DNA of 64,000 bases from contig NZ_CP084265.1 in NCBI RefSeq assembly GCF_022879595.1, positions 744,001 through 808,000 on the forward strand, read 5' to 3'. This document shows, piece by piece, positions 35,474 to 46,250 of the stretch (positions are counted from its first letter, which is position 1; every line of letters starts with the position of its first letter). A model generated the notes under the pieces. That model saw nothing but the letters and a program-made list of their open reading frames with translations. It searched no databases and was not told the origin of the DNA. A program made the position numbers and the translations under genes. The stretch is from Caballeronia sp. Lep1P3. Lineage in GTDB: Bacteria; Pseudomonadota; Gammaproteobacteria; Burkholderiales; Burkholderiaceae.

Positions 35474-36968
35474 CTTCGCCTTCGTCGTCCGGCTCGTCGT
35501 CCGGCGCCTTGTGCGGCCCGCGCACGACGTCGTAGCGCAACAGCGTGCGTCGGCGCGCGGCGTCGTGATCGACGATCGGCGGCGGATACTCCACGCCGAG
35601 CGAGACGCTCGCCGCTGCGAGCGCGGCGGGCTTCGCGAGCCAGGGCGCGTGAATGTCGCGGTCGGACAAGCCGGCCAGTTCCGGCACGTAATGACGGATG
35701 AACTTGCCGGCCGCATCGAACTTCTGCGACTGCGTGACCGGATTGAAGATGCGGAAATAGGGCTGCGCGTCGCAGCCGCTCGACGCGGCCCACTGCCATC
35801 CGCCATTGTTCGACGACAGCTCGAAGTCGTTGAGCTGAGCTTCGAAATACGCCTCGCCGCGCCGCCAGTCGATGCCGAGATCTTTCGTGAGGAAACTCGC
35901 CGTCACCATGCGCAGACGGTTGTGCATGTAACCAGAGTGGTTGAGCTGGCGCATCGCGGCATCGACGAGCGGATAGCCCGTCTGACCGGCGCACCACGCG
36001 GCGAAATGCGCGTCGGCGGCGTCGCCGGTTTCCCATTCGATGCGGTCATATTCCGGCTTGAACGCGCGATGATCGCCCGGCATGCCGACGCGCGGAAAAT
36101 GGTGCAACACCGCGAAGTAGAAGTCGCGCCAGACGAGTTCCGAAAGCCATGATTGCGCGCCACGGTCGCCGTGACGCTGCGCGTCGTGCGCGACGCGGGC
36201 GAGCGAGCGGATCGACACGGTGCCGTGCCGCAGATGCACGCCCAGATAGCTCGGACCCTTGATCGCCGGAAAGTCGCGCGTGCGATCGTAATCGGTCATG
36301 CGGTCGCGAAAGTCGTCGAAAAGCGCGTAGGCGCCGACGGTGCCGGCCGCGAACGCGGGACCGTGCGCATCCGCGAAACCGAGTTCCGCGAGCGACGGAA
36401 TCTCGCACTTCACGCCCGCAAGCGGCTTCGCGAGCGCGTGCAAATGATCTTCCGACGCATACGGAGTGAGCGCGTCCGGCGTCAGCGTTTCCAGCCACTT
36501 GCGCTTGTACGGCGTGAAGACGGTGTAGGGCTTGCCGCTGCCGGTCAGCACGTCGTCGTGATCGAAGATCGCCTGATCCTTGAAGCCGAAGAACGCGACG
36601 TTCGCGCCCGCCAGTTTTTGCGCGACCGCTTCGTCGCGCGTTTTGGCAGCGGGCTCGTAGTCGCGGTTCACGAACACCGCGTTCGCGCCGCATTCGCGGG
36701 CAAGCGCCGGAACCTCGCCGAGCGGCGCGCCATGCCGCACGATGAGCGCGCCGCCGGCCGCGCGAAACGTTCGGTCCAGCTCGACGACACTCGCGTGAAT
36801 GAACGCCACGCGCCGATCGTTTTTCGCAAGCGGTTCAAGGATTTGGCGGTCGAAAACGAACGCGCACAGCACGCGGCGGCACCGTGTTAACGCGTGATAG
36901 AGTGCAGCATTGTCTGCCGCGCGCAGGTCCCGCCGAAACCAGACCAGCCCCACATCGAAGTCGGCCAT
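35463..36968 (-). CDS. phrB: Deoxyribodipyrimidine photolyase
   Basis: This 501-residue enzyme repairs UV-made pyrimidine dimers using blue light, with FAD and an antenna cofactor. The N-terminal Rossmann domain starts [16 protein letters not shown]. The FAD domain includes [55 protein letters not shown] and [25 protein letters not shown], with the Trp electron-chain positions. It ends with a short acidic tail. Length is slightly above the usual 470. It overlaps the gene on the other strand by 11 bp and is divergent from yqgE. Confidence 0.95.
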   Translation of the reverse strand: MADFDVGLVWFRRDLRAADNAALYHALTRCRRVLCAFVFDRQILEPLAKNDRRVAFIHASVVELDRTFRAAGGALIVRHGAPLGEVPALARECGANAVFVNRDYEPAAKTRDEAVAQKLAGANVAFFGFKDQAIFDHDDVLTGSGKPYTVFTPYKRKWLETLTPDALTPYASEDHLHALAKPLAGVKCEIPSLAELGFADAHGPAFAAGTVGAYALFDDFRDRMTDYDRTRDFPAIKGPSYLGVHLRHGTVSIRSLARVAHDAQRHGDRGAQSWLSELVWRDFYFAVLHHFPRVGMPGDHRAFKPEYDRIEWETGDAADAHFAAWCAGQTGYPLVDAAMRQLNHSGYMHNRLRMVTASFLTKDLGIDWRRGEAYFEAQLNDFELSSNNGGWQWAASSGCDAQPYFRIFNPVTQSQKFDAAGKFIRHYVPELAGLSDRDIHAPWLAKPAALAAASVSLGVEYPPPIVDHDAARRRTLLRYDVVRGPHKAPDDEPDDEGEAIE

Positions 36969-36998
36969 CTCGCAGCGCCTTTGTTAAAATCCTGAATT

Positions 36999-37577
36999 AT
37001 GTCCAAGACTTCCGATCGCATCAATTTGACGAACCAGTTCCTGATCGCCATGCCGTCCATGGCCGATCCGACGTTTTCGGGAACGGTGGTCTACCTTTGC
37101 GATCACACCGATCGCGGTGCGCTGGGTCTCGTCATCAACAGGCCGACCGACATCGACCTTCAGTCGCTTTTCAACCGCATCGACCTCAAGCTCGAGATCG
37201 AGCCGCTCGTTCATCTCCCCGTATATTTCGGCGGTCCCGTGCAGACGGAGCGCGGTTTCGTCCTGCACGAAGCGGGCGAGGGCGAGCCGTACAGTTCGTC
37301 GATGAGCGTGCCCGGCGGCCTCGCCATGACCACGTCGAAGGACGTGCTCGAAGCGGTCGCGAGCGGCACCGGCCCCGAGCGCTTCCTGCTGACGCTCGGC
37401 CACGCGGGCTGGGGCGCGGGCCAACTCGAAGAGGAAATCTCGAAGAACGGCTGGCTCACGGTGGAAGCCGATCCGCGCATCATCTTCGAAGTGCCCGCCG
37501 AAGACCGGCTCGAGGCCGCGCTGTCGCTGCTCGGCGTGTCGCGCTCGATGCTCTCCGGCGAAGCAGGGCACGCATGA
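36999..37577 (+). CDS. yqgE: YqgE/AlgH family protein
   Basis: This 192-residue protein has the family landmarks [54 protein letters not shown] and [15 protein letters not shown]. The biochemical role is unknown in the family; homologues are usually next to ruvX. Its TGA overlaps the ruvX ATG (ATGA). It is first in a tight co-directional block through the acyltransferase gene at 41713. Confidence 0.95.
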   Translation: MSKTSDRINLTNQFLIAMPSMADPTFSGTVVYLCDHTDRGALGLVINRPTDIDLQSLFNRIDLKLEIEPLVHLPVYFGGPVQTERGFVLHEAGEGEPYSSSMSVPGGLAMTTSKDVLEAVASGTGPERFLLTLGHAGWGAGQLEEEISKNGWLTVEADPRIIFEVPAEDRLEAALSLLGVSRSMLSGEAGHA

Positions 37578-38020
37578 GCCGCGAAGCCACGCTGCTCGCA
37601 TTCGATTACGGCGAAAAGCGCATCGGTGTCGCCGTCGGCAATACGCTCACTCGCAACGCGCGCGCGCTCGCCGTGCTCGAAAACCGCGACCGCGATCATC
37701 GCTTTCTGGAAGTGGGCAAGCTGCTGGCGGAATGGAAGCCAGATGCCGTTGTCGTCGGCATGCCGATGCATCCGGACGGCACGCCGCACGCCATGAGCGC
37801 GCTCGCGAAGCGCTTCGGCAATCAGGTGAACGGACGTTTCAACGTGCCGGTGCAATGGGTGGACGAGCGTTACTCGTCCGTCGACGCCAAAGCCACCTTG
37901 CGCGAGCGCGGCGTGCGCCCGAATGCGCGCGGCCGCTTCGACGACATCGACGCCGAAGCCGCTCGCGTCATCCTTCAACAGTATCTCGACCAACTTCCCG
38001 ACGATCATGAGTTCCATTGA
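37574..38020 (+). CDS. ruvX: RuvX/YqgF, Holliday-junction resolvase-like nuclease
   Basis: This 148-residue RNase-H-fold protein has [20 protein letters not shown] with the first catalytic Asp, then [24 protein letters not shown] and [12 protein letters not shown] with further acidic residues. The family processes the 5' end of pre-16S rRNA and may resolve junctions. It overlaps yqgE by 4 bp and pyrR by 14 bp. Confidence 0.95.
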   Translation: MSREATLLAFDYGEKRIGVAVGNTLTRNARALAVLENRDRDHRFLEVGKLLAEWKPDAVVVGMPMHPDGTPHAMSALAKRFGNQVNGRFNVPVQWVDERYSSVDAKATLRERGVRPNARGRFDDIDAEAARVILQQYLDQLPDDHEFH

Positions 38021-38522
38021 CGCCGAGGCGCTTTATCGCACGCTCGTCGAACAGATTCGCGCGGCTTTCGGCGCGTCGCTCGCGGCGCAGGACGGCGCGG
38101 TGCTCGCGGGCATCTACAGCGGCGGCGTGTGGCTCGCCGAGCGCCTCGCGAAAGATCTGGGCGCGCCGCATTTCGGCGTGGTGAACGTGGCGCTGCATCG
38201 CGACGATTACGCGAACAAGGGCCTGCACAGTCAGGCAAGCCCGACCTCGCTGCCGTTCGACGTGAACGGCCGGCGCATCGTGCTCGTGGACGACGTGCTG
38301 TCCACCGGCCGCACCGTGCGCGCGGCGATCAACGAACTCTACGATTACGGGCGCCCCGCGTCGATCGAACTCGCGGTCCTCGCCGATCGTGGCGGGCGCG
38401 AAATGCCGATCGCCGCGCGCTTCGTCGGCGGCACGGTGGACGTGCCCGCGAACGAAGACCTCGTGCTCGCGCGCCGCGACGACGGCGCGTTCGGCTTCAC
38501 GACCGAGCCGCGCACGTCCTGA
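38007..38522 (+). CDS. pyrR: Pyrimidine operon regulator/uracil phosphoribosyltransferase-like PyrR
   Basis: This 171-residue PRTase-fold protein has the PRPP-binding motif [22 protein letters not shown] near residue 95 and [14 protein letters not shown] near the N-terminus. PyrR binds pyrimidine nucleotides and mRNA in Firmicutes; in proteobacteria its regulatory mode is less clear, and the protein may be mainly enzymatic. It overlaps ruvX by 14 bp and precedes pyrB by 70 bp. No clear attenuator hairpin was recognised in that gap. Confidence 0.92.
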   Translation: MSSIDAEALYRTLVEQIRAAFGASLAAQDGAVLAGIYSGGVWLAERLAKDLGAPHFGVVNVALHRDDYANKGLHSQASPTSLPFDVNGRRIVLVDDVLSTGRTVRAAINELYDYGRPASIELAVLADRGGREMPIAARFVGGTVDVPANEDLVLARRDDGAFGFTTEPRTS

Positions 38523-38592
38523 CGCGCGCAACGCGCGCGAATCCAAGGCTCGCGCGCCGACGCTTCTTTTCAAAGAAACACCCGGGATCATC

Positions 38593-39618
38593 ATGAACAC
38601 CGCCATCCAGGGCGCAGCCGATGCGAACGCGCCTGCCGCCGACAAGTTCCGGTACGGCTTTTTGAAGGGCAACCCGCAGCTCACGAAGAACGGCGAGCTG
38701 AAGCACTTGCTGACGATCGAGGGCCTGCCGCGCGCAATCGTCACGCACATTCTCGATACCGCCGAGCAGTTCGTCTCCGTCACCGACCGCGAAGTCAAGA
38801 AAGTGCCGCTTCTGCGCGGCAAGTCGGTGTTCAATCTCTTCTTCGAGAACTCGACGCGCACGCGCACGACCTTCGAGATCGCGGCGAAGCGCCTGTCGGC
38901 GGACGTGCTGAATCTCAACATCAACGCGTCGTCGACGAGCAAGGGCGAATCGCTGCTCGACACCATCAACAACCTCTCGGCGATGCACGCGGACATGTTC
39001 GTCGTGCGCCACGCGTCGTCGGGCGCGCCGTATTTGATCGCCGAGCATTGCGCGCCGCATGTGCATGTGATCAACGCGGGCGATGGACGCCACGCGCATC
39101 CGACGCAAGGCCTGCTCGACATGTACACCATTCGCCACTACAAGCGCGACTTCACGAAGTTGCGTGTGGCGATCGTCGGCGACATTCTGCATTCGCGCGT
39201 CGCGCGTTCCGACATTCACGCGCTGACCACGTTGGGCGTGCCGGAAGTGCGCGCCATCGGGCCGCGCACGCTCTTGCCGAGCAATCTCGACCAGATGGGC
39301 GTGCACGTCTATCACAACCTCGACGAAGGTCTGAAGGGCGTGGACGTCATCATCATGCTGCGCCTGCAGAACGAGCGCATGAGCGGCGCGCTGCTGCCGT
39401 CCGCGCAGGAGTATTTTAAGAGCTGGGGGTTGACGCCGGAGCGTCTCGCGCTCGCCGCGCCCGATGCGATCGTGATGCATCCCGGCCCGATGAATCGCGG
39501 CGTCGAAATCGATTCGCAGGTGGCCGACGGCCCGCAGTCCGTGATCCTGAATCAGGTGAGCTTCGGCATCGCGGTACGCATGGCGGTGATGGGCATTGTG
39601 GCCGGCAACAGCGACTAA
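38593..39618 (+). CDS. pyrB: Aspartate carbamoyltransferase catalytic subunit
   Basis: This 341-residue ATCase joins carbamoyl phosphate and aspartate in pyrimidine synthesis. Motifs are [13 protein letters not shown] for carbamoyl phosphate, [23 protein letters not shown] and [17 protein letters not shown]. The N-terminal extension of about 35 residues ([20 protein letters not shown]) is typical of the larger class that assembles with a PyrC' partner, which is the next gene, 10 bp downstream. No pyrI regulatory subunit is present. Confidence 0.96.
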   Translation: MNTAIQGAADANAPAADKFRYGFLKGNPQLTKNGELKHLLTIEGLPRAIVTHILDTAEQFVSVTDREVKKVPLLRGKSVFNLFFENSTRTRTTFEIAAKRLSADVLNLNINASSTSKGESLLDTINNLSAMHADMFVVRHASSGAPYLIAEHCAPHVHVINAGDGRHAHPTQGLLDMYTIRHYKRDFTKLRVAIVGDILHSRVARSDIHALTTLGVPEVRAIGPRTLLPSNLDQMGVHVYHNLDEGLKGVDVIIMLRLQNERMSGALLPSAQEYFKSWGLTPERLALAAPDAIVMHPGPMNRGVEIDSQVADGPQSVILNQVSFGIAVRMAVMGIVAGNSD

Positions 39619-39628
39619 ACGGAACGAC

Positions 39629-40906
39629 ATGAAGATTCAGATTCAAGGCGGCACGATTATCGATCCTGCTGCGGGCACGGAAGCGCGCAAGGACGTGTTC
39701 ATCGCGGCGGGGCGCATCGTGGCAATCGGCGAGGCGCCCGCCGATTTCAACGCGGCGAAAATCATCGACGCGAACGGCCTGCATATCGCGCCGGGCTTCG
39801 TCGACTTGTCCGCGCGTCTGCGCGAGCCGGGCTTCGAGCACAAGGCGACGCTGGAATCCGAAATGGCCGCGGCGATGGCCGGCGGCGTCACGAGCCTCGT
39901 CTGCCCGCCCGACACCGACCCGACGCTCGATGAACCCGGCCTCGTCGAAATGCTGAAGTTTCGCGCGCAGAAGCTGCATCAGGCGCATGTTTATCCGCTC
40001 GGCGCGCTGACGGTCGGACTCAAGGGCGAAGCCATCACCGAAATGGTCGAGCTGACGGAAGCCGGCTGCATCGGCTTTTCGCAGGCGGATAACCCGATCG
40101 TCGATACGCGCACGCTGCTGCGCGCGCTGCAATACGCGACGACTTACGGCTACACCGTGTGGCTTCGTCCGCAGGACGCGTACATGGCGAAGGGCGGCGT
40201 GGCGGCAAGCGGCGCGCTCGCGTCGCGGCTCGGGTTGTCGGGCGTGCCGGTGTCGGCTGAGACGATCGCGCTGCATACCATCTTCGAACTGATGCGCGTG
40301 ACGGGCGCGCGCGTGCATCTGCTGCATCTTTCGTCGGCGGCGGGCGTCGCGCTCGTGCGCGCGGCGAAGGGCGAGGGACTTGCCGTTTCGTGCGACGTCA
40401 CGATCAATCAAGTCCATCTCACCGATGTGGACATCGGCTATTTCGACTCGCAATTCCGCCTCGATCCGCCGCTGCGCCAGCAACGCGACCGCGAAGCGAT
40501 CCGCGCGGGGCTCGCGGACGGCACCATCGACGCGATCTGCTCCGATCACACGCCGCTCGACGACGACGAGAAGCTGCTGCCTTTCGCCGAAGCCACGCCG
40601 GGCGCGACGGGCCTCGAACTGCTGCTGTCGCTCACGCTGAAGTGGGCGCGCGAGGCGAACGTGCCGCTCGCGAAGGCGCTCGCGCGCATCACGTCCGCGC
40701 CCGCCGACGTGCTGAAGCTGCCGGCGGGGCGCATCGCCGTGGGCAGCACGGCCGACGTATGCGTGTTCGATGCGGACGCCTCGTGGCGCGTCGATCCGCA
40801 GAAGCTCAGGAGCCAGGGACGCAACTCGCCGTTCCTAGGCTACGAACTGCCGGCTCGCGTGCGCGCGACCATCGTCGGCGGCCATCTGGCTTTCGAGACC
40901 CGCTGA
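39629..40906 (+). CDS. pyrC: Dihydroorotase-like protein PyrC', probably non-catalytic
   Basis: This 425-residue amidohydrolase-fold protein resembles dihydroorotase. However, the zinc-binding HxH after the first strand (family DxHxHxREPG) reads DLSARLREPGFE at residues 59-70: Ser and Arg replace both histidines. DHTP near the C-terminus keeps the Asp-His but lacks the following family His. Such inactive PyrC' proteins serve as structural partners of PyrB in ATCase complexes. This is inferred from the missing ligands and the adjacent pyrB. An active pyrC should exist elsewhere in the genome. Confidence 0.9.
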   Translation: MKIQIQGGTIIDPAAGTEARKDVFIAAGRIVAIGEAPADFNAAKIIDANGLHIAPGFVDLSARLREPGFEHKATLESEMAAAMAGGVTSLVCPPDTDPTLDEPGLVEMLKFRAQKLHQAHVYPLGALTVGLKGEAITEMVELTEAGCIGFSQADNPIVDTRTLLRALQYATTYGYTVWLRPQDAYMAKGGVAASGALASRLGLSGVPVSAETIALHTIFELMRVTGARVHLLHLSSAAGVALVRAAKGEGLAVSCDVTINQVHLTDVDIGYFDSQFRLDPPLRQQRDREAIRAGLADGTIDAICSDHTPLDDDEKLLPFAEATPGATGLELLLSLTLKWAREANVPLAKALARITSAPADVLKLPAGRIAVGSTADVCVFDADASWRVDPQKLRSQGRNSPFLGYELPARVRATIVGGHLAFETR

Positions 40907-40909
40907 TTC

Positions 40910-41713
40910 ATGAAGCTCGCGTTGCGCAAGCTGCGCCTGGCTGCCCATCTGATGAGAGGCGCGTGGATCGTGGCGCGGCGCTTTCCGCGTGCGTGCGCGA
41001 GCGAGCGCATGGCGCTGAACCGCGCGTGGTCGCTCGAGATGCTGCGTCTCGCGGGCATGAAGCTCGTCGTGCATAACGACGACGCGCGAATCGATGCCGG
41101 CGTGCTGGTGGTCCTCAATCACGTTTCGTGGATCGACATTTACGTCATCAACGCGTGGCGGCCGACGCCGTTCGTCTCGAAGGCGGAAATTCGCAAGTGG
41201 CCGGTGGTCGGCTGGCTCGCGGAACAACTCGGGACCGTCTTCGTGCAGCGCGAGAAACGCAGCGACGCGAAGCGCATCATGCATGAACTCGCCGACCGCC
41301 TGCTCGCGGGCCAGATGATGTGCGTGTTTCCGGAAGGCACGACGAGCGATGGTGTCTCGCTCCTGCCTTTTCACGCGAACATGTTTCAGGCGGCGGTGTC
41401 GGCGTCGTGTCCGGTGCAGCCCGTTTGTCTTCTCTACGAGGATGCGCGCGGCAGGCAGACGACCGCGCCCGCGTATATCGGCGACATGTCGCTCAGCGAT
41501 TCGCTCGATGCGTTGCTGCGCGGCGGGCCGATCACCGCGCATCTCTACGTGTGCGATCCGCTCGCGCCGGGCGCGGATCGACGGCTTCTGGCGAGCGAGG
41601 CGCAGGCGGCGGTGCAGGGGGCGCTGGAGCGCATGCGCGGCGCGCCCGCGCTCGTTATCGAACCGCCGCCCGTTCAGCCGGTCGGTTCTTCATCGCGCAA
41701 CTCACCTGCATGA
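40910..41713 (+). CDS. plsC: 1-acyl-sn-glycerol-3-phosphate acyltransferase (PlsC-type)
   Basis: This 267-residue membrane-associated acyltransferase makes phosphatidate from lysophosphatidate. It has the HX4D motif as NHVSWID near residue 70 and the FPEGTTSDG substrate-binding block near residue 142. It begins 3 bp after pyrC'. The C-terminal tail is proline-rich and overlaps the end of apaH on the other strand by 59 bp. Other lysophospholipid substrates are possible. Confidence 0.9.
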   Translation: MKLALRKLRLAAHLMRGAWIVARRFPRACASERMALNRAWSLEMLRLAGMKLVVHNDDARIDAGVLVVLNHVSWIDIYVINAWRPTPFVSKAEIRKWPVVGWLAEQLGTVFVQREKRSDAKRIMHELADRLLAGQMMCVFPEGTTSDGVSLLPFHANMFQAAVSASCPVQPVCLLYEDARGRQTTAPAYIGDMSLSDSLDALLRGGPITAHLYVCDPLAPGADRRLLASEAQAAVQGALERMRGAPALVIEPPPVQPVGSSSRNSPA

Positions 41714-42518
41714 CGACGCGCGTCGCCGGATTTTTCGTCAGGCGCACGGCGGACAGCTTGTTTCCCCAGACGCAGCCCGAATCGAGGCACAGCACGTCGT
41801 CGCGGATCATGAGACCGAGCGCGGCCCAATGGCCAAAGACGACGGTCACGTCCCGCGTGCGTCGATTCGGCGCGTCGAACCACGGCAGGTAGCCGGGCGG
41901 CGCGGCGTCCGGACCGCCGTTGTTGGCGAATTCCATCGCGCCATCGGCCGTGCAGAAGCGGATGCGCGTGAGCGCGTTGTAGATGACGCGCAGGCGGTCC
42001 ACGCCCGTCAGCGAATCTTCCCAGCGATGCGGCTCATTGCCGTAGAGCGACGCGAGCGTTTCCTTCCAGTTCGGGGCGCGCAGCGCTTGCTCTAGCTCGT
42101 GCGCGAGCTCCATCGTCATCGTCGTGTCCCACTGCGGCAACACGCCCGCGTGAACTATCAGCACATTGTTTTCGAAGTGCGCGACCGGCTTGTGACGCAC
42201 CCACTCGATAAGATCGGCGGCGTCGGGCGCTTCGAGAATCTCATCGAGCGTGTCGCCTTTTTTCGGCTTGCGCAGGCCGGCGGCGACGGAGAGCAGGTTC
42301 AGATCGTGATTGCCAAGCACGACAGTTGCGCGCGAGCCGAGCGCGATGATCTCGCGCAATGTCTGCAGCGACTTCGGACCGCGGTTGACGAGATCGCCCG
42401 CGAACCAGAGCGGTGTGTCGGGTGATGGCGCGGCTTTTTTGAGCAGGCGCTGGAAGGGATCGCAGCAGCCTTGGAGATCGCCGAAGACGAGTGGAGGAGG
42501 GGGAGTCGCGATGATCAT
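41655..42518 (-). CDS. apaH: Bis(5'-nucleosyl)-tetraphosphatase, symmetrical
   Basis: This 287-residue metallophosphatase hydrolyses Ap4A to two ADP. Signature blocks are FGDLQGCCDPFQ, WFAGDLVNRGPKS and VVLGNHDLNLLSVAAG in the first 110 residues, then IVHAGVLPQWD and VFGHWAALGL. Its start ATG at 42518 precedes TPPPPLVFGD. It is convergent with plsC, and their coding ends overlap by 59 bp. Confidence 0.96.
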   Translation of the reverse strand: MIIATPPPPLVFGDLQGCCDPFQRLLKKAAPSPDTPLWFAGDLVNRGPKSLQTLREIIALGSRATVVLGNHDLNLLSVAAGLRKPKKGDTLDEILEAPDAADLIEWVRHKPVAHFENNVLIVHAGVLPQWDTTMTMELAHELEQALRAPNWKETLASLYGNEPHRWEDSLTGVDRLRVIYNALTRIRFCTADGAMEFANNGGPDAAPPGYLPWFDAPNRRTRDVTVVFGHWAALGLMIRDDVLCLDSGCVWGNKLSAVRLTKNPATRVVMQVSCAMKNRPAERAAVR

Positions 42519-42860
42519 CTGGAGACTTGTTCTTAGGCTTCTTGCGGGAAAATCCGGGTGAGCAAAGATTATGAAACAGCGGCCGAGCACTGTCTCCTCA
42601 TCCGACGAACGCAAAAGCGCGGCATTACGTGCTGGCACCTGTGCAACCATAAATCGCAACCTGTATCAAGGTGTTATACGTCTAGTTTTCGAATGGCACA
42701 GCCTTATAATCTACGGTTGGCCGAACCAGCGCGGGAATGCTCGGCTATCGGTCATAGGTTCCGATTCGCTTTCATCACTGCAACCGTTGCAACCTTTTTC
42801 GCATATTCAAGCTTCGCGCAGCCGCAATAAGCTGACGGAAAGCTATAGAGAGGTCCACGT
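42519..42860. other. Upstream region of the rhamnose operon
   Basis: No convincing gene is seen. TATAAT at 42705-42710 is a possible -10 box for the rfb operon with a weak -35 at about 42683. An AGAGAGG ribosome-binding site lies just before rfbB. A 90-codon frame here ends in a signal-like FATVATFFAYSSFAQPQ but has little else to support it. Confidence 0.4.
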
Positions 42861-43922
42861 ATGATTCTCGTGACGGGCGGCGCCGGTTTCATCGGCGCCA
42901 ATTTTGTGCTGGATTGGCTCAAAGGTTCGGGCGAACCCTTGCTCAACGTCGACAAGCTGACGTATGCGGGAAATCTTGGAACGCTCAAGTCCCTCGAGCA
43001 CGACCTCCGTCACATCTTCGAGCGCGCCGATATTTGTGACCGCGCCGCGATCGATGCGCTGCTGGCCAAGCACAAGCCGCGCGCCATTCTGCACTTCGCC
43101 GCCGAGAGCCACGTCGATCGCTCGATTTACGGGCCGGCCGATTTCGTGCAGACGAATGTCGTTGGCACCTTCACGCTGCTCGAAGCCGCGCGGATCTACT
43201 GGAGCGAGCTGCCCGAAGACGAGAAGCAGGCGTTCCGCTTCCTGCACGTATCGACCGACGAAGTGTACGGCTCGCTTTCGGCCACCGATCCGCAGTTCTC
43301 GGAAACCACGCCCTATGCGCCGAACAGCCCGTATTCCGCGACCAAGGCCGGCTCCGACCATCTCGTGCGCGCTTATTACCACACGTACGGACTGCCGGTT
43401 CTGACGACGAATTGCTCGAACAACTACGGCCCCTATCAATTCCCTGAAAAGCTGATTCCGCTGATGATCGCCAACGCGCTCGGCTGCAAGCCGCTGCCGG
43501 TTTACGGCGATGGTCAGAACGTGCGCGACTGGCTGTACGTGGGCGATCACTGCTCCGCGATCCGTGAGGTGCTTGCACGCGGGCTGCCCGGCGAGACGTA
43601 TAACGTCGGCGGCTGGAACGAGAAAAGGAATCTCGAAGTCGTGAACACGCTTTGTGACCTGCTCGACAAGCAAAAGCCGAAGTCGAGCGGTTCGTACCGC
43701 GATCAGATCACTTATGTGAAGGATCGCCCGGGCCACGACCGCCGCTATGCCATCGATGCGCGCAAGCTCGAGCGCGAACTCGGCTGGAAGCCCGCAGAAA
43801 CTTTCGAAACTGGTCTCGCGAAGACGGTTCAGTGGTATTTGGACAATCAGGCATGGGCCGACGAAGTGGCTTCCGGCGACTACCGGAAATGGGTCGAGAC
43901 GAACTACGCGCAGCGCGCGTGA
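42861..43922 (+). CDS. rfbB: dTDP-glucose 4,6-dehydratase
   Basis: This 353-residue SDR enzyme is the second step to dTDP-L-rhamnose. It has the NAD motif [32 protein letters not shown], the catalytic [15 protein letters not shown] (Tyr-x3-Lys) and [14 protein letters not shown]. It begins the rfbBACD gene cluster; rfbA follows 11 bp later. Normal length and complete motifs. Confidence 0.98.
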   Translation: MILVTGGAGFIGANFVLDWLKGSGEPLLNVDKLTYAGNLGTLKSLEHDLRHIFERADICDRAAIDALLAKHKPRAILHFAAESHVDRSIYGPADFVQTNVVGTFTLLEAARIYWSELPEDEKQAFRFLHVSTDEVYGSLSATDPQFSETTPYAPNSPYSATKAGSDHLVRAYYHTYGLPVLTTNCSNNYGPYQFPEKLIPLMIANALGCKPLPVYGDGQNVRDWLYVGDHCSAIREVLARGLPGETYNVGGWNEKRNLEVVNTLCDLLDKQKPKSSGSYRDQITYVKDRPGHDRRYAIDARKLERELGWKPAETFETGLAKTVQWYLDNQAWADEVASGDYRKWVETNYAQRA

Positions 43923-43933
43923 GGGGCTGAATC

Positions 43934-44827
43934 ATGGCGCGCAAGGGCATCATTCTGGCCGGCGGTTCCGGCACGCGGCTTTACCCGATCACGCATGCGG
44001 TGTCGAAGCAGCTTCTGCCGGTCTACGACAAGCCGATGATCTACTATCCGCTGGCGACGCTGATGATCGCCGGCATCCGCGACGTGCTCGTCATCTCGAC
44101 GCCACAAGACACGCCGCGTTTCGAGTCGATGCTCGGCGACGGCAGTCAGTGGGGCATGAATATCCGGTACGCGGTGCAGCCGTCGCCGGACGGGCTCGCA
44201 CAGGCGTTTATCATCGGCCGGCAGTTCGTCGGCAATGATCGTTCGGCGCTGATTCTCGGCGACAATATCTTCTACGGACACGATCTCGCCAAGCAGCTGG
44301 ACGCGGCCAACTCCCGCACCGACGGCGCAACCGTGTTCGCGTATCACGTGCAGGATCCCGAGCGTTATGGCGTGGTCGAGTTCGATAAGCAATTCAGAGC
44401 GCTGTCGATTGAAGAAAAGCCCGCGAAGCCGCGCTCGAACTACGCGGTGACGGGTCTTTACTTTTACGACAATCAGGTGTGCGACATCGCCGCGGATATC
44501 AAGCCGTCCCCGCGCGGCGAACTCGAAATCACCGATGTGAACTCGCGCTATCTGGCGGAGAAGCGGCTCAACGTCGAGATCATGGGGCGTGGCTATGCGT
44601 GGCTCGACACGGGCACGCACGATTCGCTGATCGACGCGGCCACATTCATCGCGACGTTGCAGAAGCGTCAGGGGCTGGTGATTGCGTGTCCCGAGGAAAT
44701 CGCGTATCGCAAGAGGTGGATTAGCGAAGAGCAACTGCTCCGACTCGCGAAGCCACTTTCCAAGAACGCCTACGGTCAATATCTGCTCAATCTTTCGAAG
44801 GACCAAGTCGCATGGCCATCCAAGTAA
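43934..44827 (+). CDS. rfbA: Glucose-1-phosphate thymidylyltransferase
   Basis: This 297-residue enzyme makes dTDP-glucose from dTTP and glucose-1-phosphate, the first step to dTDP-L-rhamnose. It has [36 protein letters not shown], here noted by its GGSGTRLxPxT and [12 protein letters not shown] blocks, and ILGDNIFYG with the metal-binding Asp. The gene overlaps rfbC by 16 bp, indicating coupling. Intact. Confidence 0.98.
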   Translation: MARKGIILAGGSGTRLYPITHAVSKQLLPVYDKPMIYYPLATLMIAGIRDVLVISTPQDTPRFESMLGDGSQWGMNIRYAVQPSPDGLAQAFIIGRQFVGNDRSALILGDNIFYGHDLAKQLDAANSRTDGATVFAYHVQDPERYGVVEFDKQFRALSIEEKPAKPRSNYAVTGLYFYDNQVCDIAADIKPSPRGELEITDVNSRYLAEKRLNVEIMGRGYAWLDTGTHDSLIDAATFIATLQKRQGLVIACPEEIAYRKRWISEEQLLRLAKPLSKNAYGQYLLNLSKDQVAWPSK

Positions 44828-45363
44828 CCGCTACGGCGCTGCCCGAAGTCAAGATCATCGAACCGAAGGTGTTCGGCGATGTGCGCGGGTATTTCTATGA
44901 AACCTTCAACGTTCGCGAGTTTGCCGAGCATGTGGCGCCGGGCGTCAACTTCGTGCAGGACAATCACTCGCGCTCGGCGAAGGGCGTGCTGCGCGGGCTG
45001 CACTATCAGATCCAGCACGCGCAGGGCAAGCTGGTGCGGGTGGTGGAAGGCGAAGTGTTCGATGTCGCCCTCGACATTCGCAAGAGTTCACCGAACTTCG
45101 GCAAGTGGGTGGGCGTAAATCTGTCGGCGGACAACCATCGGCAATTGTGGGTGCCGCCGGGGTTCGCACATGGTTTCGTCGTGCTGTCGGATGCGGCGCA
45201 GTTCGTCTACAAGACGACGGATTACTGGTTTCCCGAGTTCGAGCGCAGCATCGTGTGGAACGATTCGGAAATCAGCATTGGATGGCCGATCGATTTCGAG
45301 CCGATACTCGCGACGAAGGATGCAGCGGGGAAGCGGCTGTCTGAAGCCGAGGTATTCGCATGA
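44812..45363 (+). CDS. rfbC: dTDP-4-dehydrorhamnose 3,5-epimerase
   Basis: This 183-residue cupin-fold epimerase acts third in dTDP-L-rhamnose synthesis. Motifs are [54 protein letters not shown] and [15 protein letters not shown], with the catalytic His/Tyr set. It overlaps rfbA by 16 bp and rfbD by 4 bp (ATGA). Confidence 0.98.
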   Translation: MAIQVTATALPEVKIIEPKVFGDVRGYFYETFNVREFAEHVAPGVNFVQDNHSRSAKGVLRGLHYQIQHAQGKLVRVVEGEVFDVALDIRKSSPNFGKWVGVNLSADNHRQLWVPPGFAHGFVVLSDAAQFVYKTTDYWFPEFERSIVWNDSEISIGWPIDFEPILATKDAAGKRLSEAEVFA

Positions 45364-46250
45364 GCGTAGCGGCCGAACAAACCATTCTCCTGACGGGCGT
45401 GAATGGCCAGGTCGGTTTCGAACTTGCGCGCACACTGCAGGGTGTGGGCCGCGTTGTTGCGGTCAGTCGCAGTGTGCTCGATCTCGGCAATTTCGATCAG
45501 ATTCGCCGCGTCGTGCGCGAGGTCAAACCGTCGTTGATCGTGAATCCCGCGGCCTACACATCAGTCGACAAGGCTGAAAGCGATGTCGATGCGGCCATGC
45601 GCGCCAACGGCGAGGCGCCGGGCGTGATCGCCGAAGAAGCGAAGCGCCTCCGTGCGGCGCTGGTTCACTTTTCGACCGACTATGTTTTCGACGGTATGAA
45701 AGAGGGCGCGTATGTCGAGGACGACGCGATGAATCCGCAAAACGTGTACGGCAAAAGCAAGATGGCGGGCGAGCAGGCGATCGGCGCGGCCGGTTGCGAT
45801 CATTTAATCCTGCGCACCAGTTGGGTGTACGGCACGCGCGGCAGGAATTTCTTGCTGACGATGCTCAGGCTCGGCGAGGAGCGCGACGAATTGAGTGTCG
45901 TCGCGGATCAGACCGGTGCGCCGACGTGGGCCAAGACCATCGCGGCGCTGACCTCGCATATCGTGGCGCAAGGCGTAGGCGCCGATGCGGACTGGTGGAA
46001 AGAGAAGTCGGGCGTTTACCACCTTACCGCGTCCGGTTCGACGTCTTGGCGGGGCTTTGCCGAGGCGATCTTCGAGAACGCGTCGCTCGCGAAGAAACCG
46101 ATCGTAAAGCCAATTTCGGCATCGGCCTATCCGACGCCCGCAAAGCGGCCTATGAATTCCCGCATGTCGAATGACAAGCTCGCGGCGGCGTTCGGCCTGC
46201 GCGCCCCCCACTGGAAGGATTCGCTGCAACTGTGCATGTCGCCACGTTGA
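45360..46250 (+). CDS. rfbD: dTDP-4-dehydrorhamnose reductase
   Basis: This 296-residue SDR completes dTDP-L-rhamnose. It has the nucleotide motif GVNGQVGFELARTL, NPAAYTSVDKAESD, FSTDYVFDG and the catalytic YGKSKMAGEQAI (Tyr-x3-Lys). The ending LGLRAPHWKDSLQL-like run is conserved. Its end overlaps the following glycosyltransferase start by 19 bp. Confidence 0.97.
   Translation: MSVAAEQTILLTGVNGQVGFELARTLQGVGRVVAVSRSVLDLGNFDQIRRVVREVKPSLIVNPAAYTSVDKAESDVDAAMRANGEAPGVIAEEAKRLRAALVHFSTDYVFDGMKEGAYVEDDAMNPQNVYGKSKMAGEQAIGAAGCDHLILRTSWVYGTRGRNFLLTMLRLGEERDELSVVADQTGAPTWAKTIAALTSHIVAQGVGADADWWKEKSGVYHLTASGSTSWRGFAEAIFENASLAKKPIVKPISASAYPTPAKRPMNSRMSNDKLAAAFGLRAPHWKDSLQLCMSPR

Noticed and set aside
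42558..42830. 90-codon frame before rfbB with a signal-peptide-like end
   Set aside because: The hydrophobic stretch is at the C-terminus, not the N-terminus, and there is no ribosome-binding site or similarity.
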